Assembly (NCBI RefSeq): GCF_000426065.1
Contig: NZ_AUEQ01000006.1
Coordinates: forward strand, 1-64,000
DNA length: 64,000 nt
Source of the DNA: Mycobacterium sp. URHD0025
GTDB lineage: Bacteria > Actinomycetota > Actinomycetes > Mycobacteriales > Mycobacteriaceae
Reading direction: 5' to 3'
The notes under the pieces: model-generated
Told to the model about the DNA's origin: nothing
Databases searched by the model: none
What the model saw: only the letters and a program-made list of their open reading frames with translations
Translations under genes and position numbers: made by a program
In this document: positions 63,492-64,000 of the stretch, piece after piece
Layout: each line of letters opens with the position of its first letter
How positions within the stretch are numbered: the stretch's first letter is position 1

Positions 63492-63511
63492 GCCCCAGGC
63501 AGTTCCGGGGC
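63492..63511. terminator. Hairpin between lipoprotein gene and RF3 gene
   Basis: GCCCCAGG and CCGGGGC form an imperfect stem around CAGTT in the 68-bp convergent gap. No U-run follows, as is common for mycobacterial terminators. It could serve either strand. Confidence 0.4.
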
Positions 63512-63520
63512 GGTCATCAG

Positions 63521-64000
63521 TCAGCCTTCGGCAGCGACCAACGACCCGAGCTTGATGTCGGGGTTGTCACGCTGGAAACCCTCCAGCCGCCACGGCGTCG
63601 AGAACAGCACGAGCATGACGCCGTCGCTGCGGGTCAACACTTCCGCAGACACCTGACGATTCACAAAGTCGGCGTCCTCGGGGCGGACGACCCGCGCGAC
63701 CTGATACGGCAGGTTCTCCAGTGAGATCGGCGCGCTGAGCTCGGTGGCCATCCGGTGGGCGGCGACCTCGAACTGCATCGGTCCGACGGCGGCGAACACC
63801 GGCGCCTGCTCGCCACGCTTGTCGGAGCGCAGCACCTGCACGACGCCCTCCTGCTCGAGCTGCTCGATCCCCTTGCGGAACTGCTTGTGCTTGCTGGGAT
63901 CGGTACCGCGGGCCACCGCGAAATGCTCGGGGGAGAAGCTCGGAATCGGCGGATACACCACCGGGATGTCGCGGTAGAGCGTGTCGCCGGGGCGCAGCGC
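63521..64000 (-). CDS. prfC: Peptide chain release factor 3, C-terminal part (start outside window)
   Basis: The frame is open to the window edge and ends at 63521. VVYPPIPSFSPEHFAVARG, KHKQFRKGIEQLEQEGVVQV and VGPMQFEVAAHRM are the RF3 domain II/III features that follow the GTPase domain. RF3 recycles RF1/RF2 from the ribosome. The N-terminal G domain is outside the window. Confidence 0.93.
   Translation of the reverse strand, partial: ALRPGDTLYRDIPVVYPPIPSFSPEHFAVARGTDPSKHKQFRKGIEQLEQEGVVQVLRSDKRGEQAPVFAAVGPMQFEVAAHRMATELSAPISLENLPYQVARVVRPEDADFVNRQVSAEVLTRSDGVMLVLFSTPWRLEGFQRDNPDIKLGSLVAAEG

Noticed and set aside
1..64000. CRISPR array, rRNA or tRNA genes
   Set aside because: No regularly spaced repeats of CRISPR type and no rRNA or cloverleaf tRNA sequence were recognised by eye; a tRNAscan/Infernal run would be decisive.

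Overview
The window is high-GC actinobacterial DNA and most likely comes from a fast-growing mycobacterium (Mycolicibacterium, M. smegmatis-like). The evidence is a mycobacterial-type GyrB C-terminus, two cyclopropane mycolic acid synthases beside a KasA-like ketosynthase, an LpqN-type lipoprotein, an F420-dependent Ddn-like enzyme, FadD, an Arr rifampicin ADP-ribosyltransferase, a membrane Ser/Thr kinase and many GTG/TTG starts. The species is inferred from protein character; no database search was possible.

Layout: (1) 1-6.0 kb: end of gyrB, two DUF202 membrane proteins, a sulfonate/nitrate-type ABC importer (lipoprotein, permease, ATPase) and a SulP anion transporter. (2) 6.0-12.3 kb: NYN/OST-HTH RNase-like protein, a ketosynthase lacking its active-site Cys, two mycolate methyltransferases, and an FtsX-type permease with an ABC ATPase carrying a cNMP-binding domain. 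(3) 12.3-12.8 kb: gene-poor repeat block with a perfect 36-bp inverted repeat. (4) 12.8-24.0 kb: small basic protein, transglutaminase, Ser/Thr kinase, SMI1-like protein, lipoprotein, Ddn-like enzyme, FadD, Mut7-C RNase, Arr, atypical SDR, dual-specificity phosphatase, TetR.

(5) 24.2 to about 38.5 kb: a mosaic genomic island. It begins by truncating an Old Yellow Enzyme gene, then holds an internally deleted DUF3427 helicase, a PD-(D/E)XK nuclease, a lower-GC four-gene restriction-modification operon (SPPF-type DNA methyltransferase, unknown 220-aa protein, McrB-like AAA+ ATPase, DUF2357/PD-(D/E)XK McrC-like nuclease), a one-base-overlap three-gene cassette (GIY-YIG nuclease, PD-(D/E)XK-like protein, unknown protein), a decayed IS3 element, a second GIY-YIG protein, a decayed HNH endonuclease and an endonuclease/exonuclease/phosphatase. 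No integrase is visible.

(6) 38.6-48.7 kb: GntR regulator with a divergent racemase/MFS/DUF6282 catabolic operon and two TTGGTATACC operators; OPT transporter; VapBC; an ADP-ribosylglycohydrolase fused to a dual-specificity phosphatase, divergent from an NrtR-like Nudix regulator; MscS. (7) 48.6-52.7 kb: metallophosphoesterase and a two-gene unit made of a zinc-hook SMC-like ATPase with a C-terminal HEPN-like R-X6-H motif plus a small HEPN-like protein. (8) 52.7-64 kb: secreted protein, phytase-like lipoprotein, Fe-alcohol dehydrogenase, LysR, amidase, NCS1 permease, cation exchanger, membrane protein, LpqN-like lipoprotein and the C-terminal part of RF3.

The best candidates for new biology are the SMC/HEPN pair, the 31.7-33.1 kb nuclease cassette, the methyltransferase-McrBC operon, the DraG-phosphatase/NrtR pair and the Cys-to-Asp ketosynthase beside mycolate methyltransferases.
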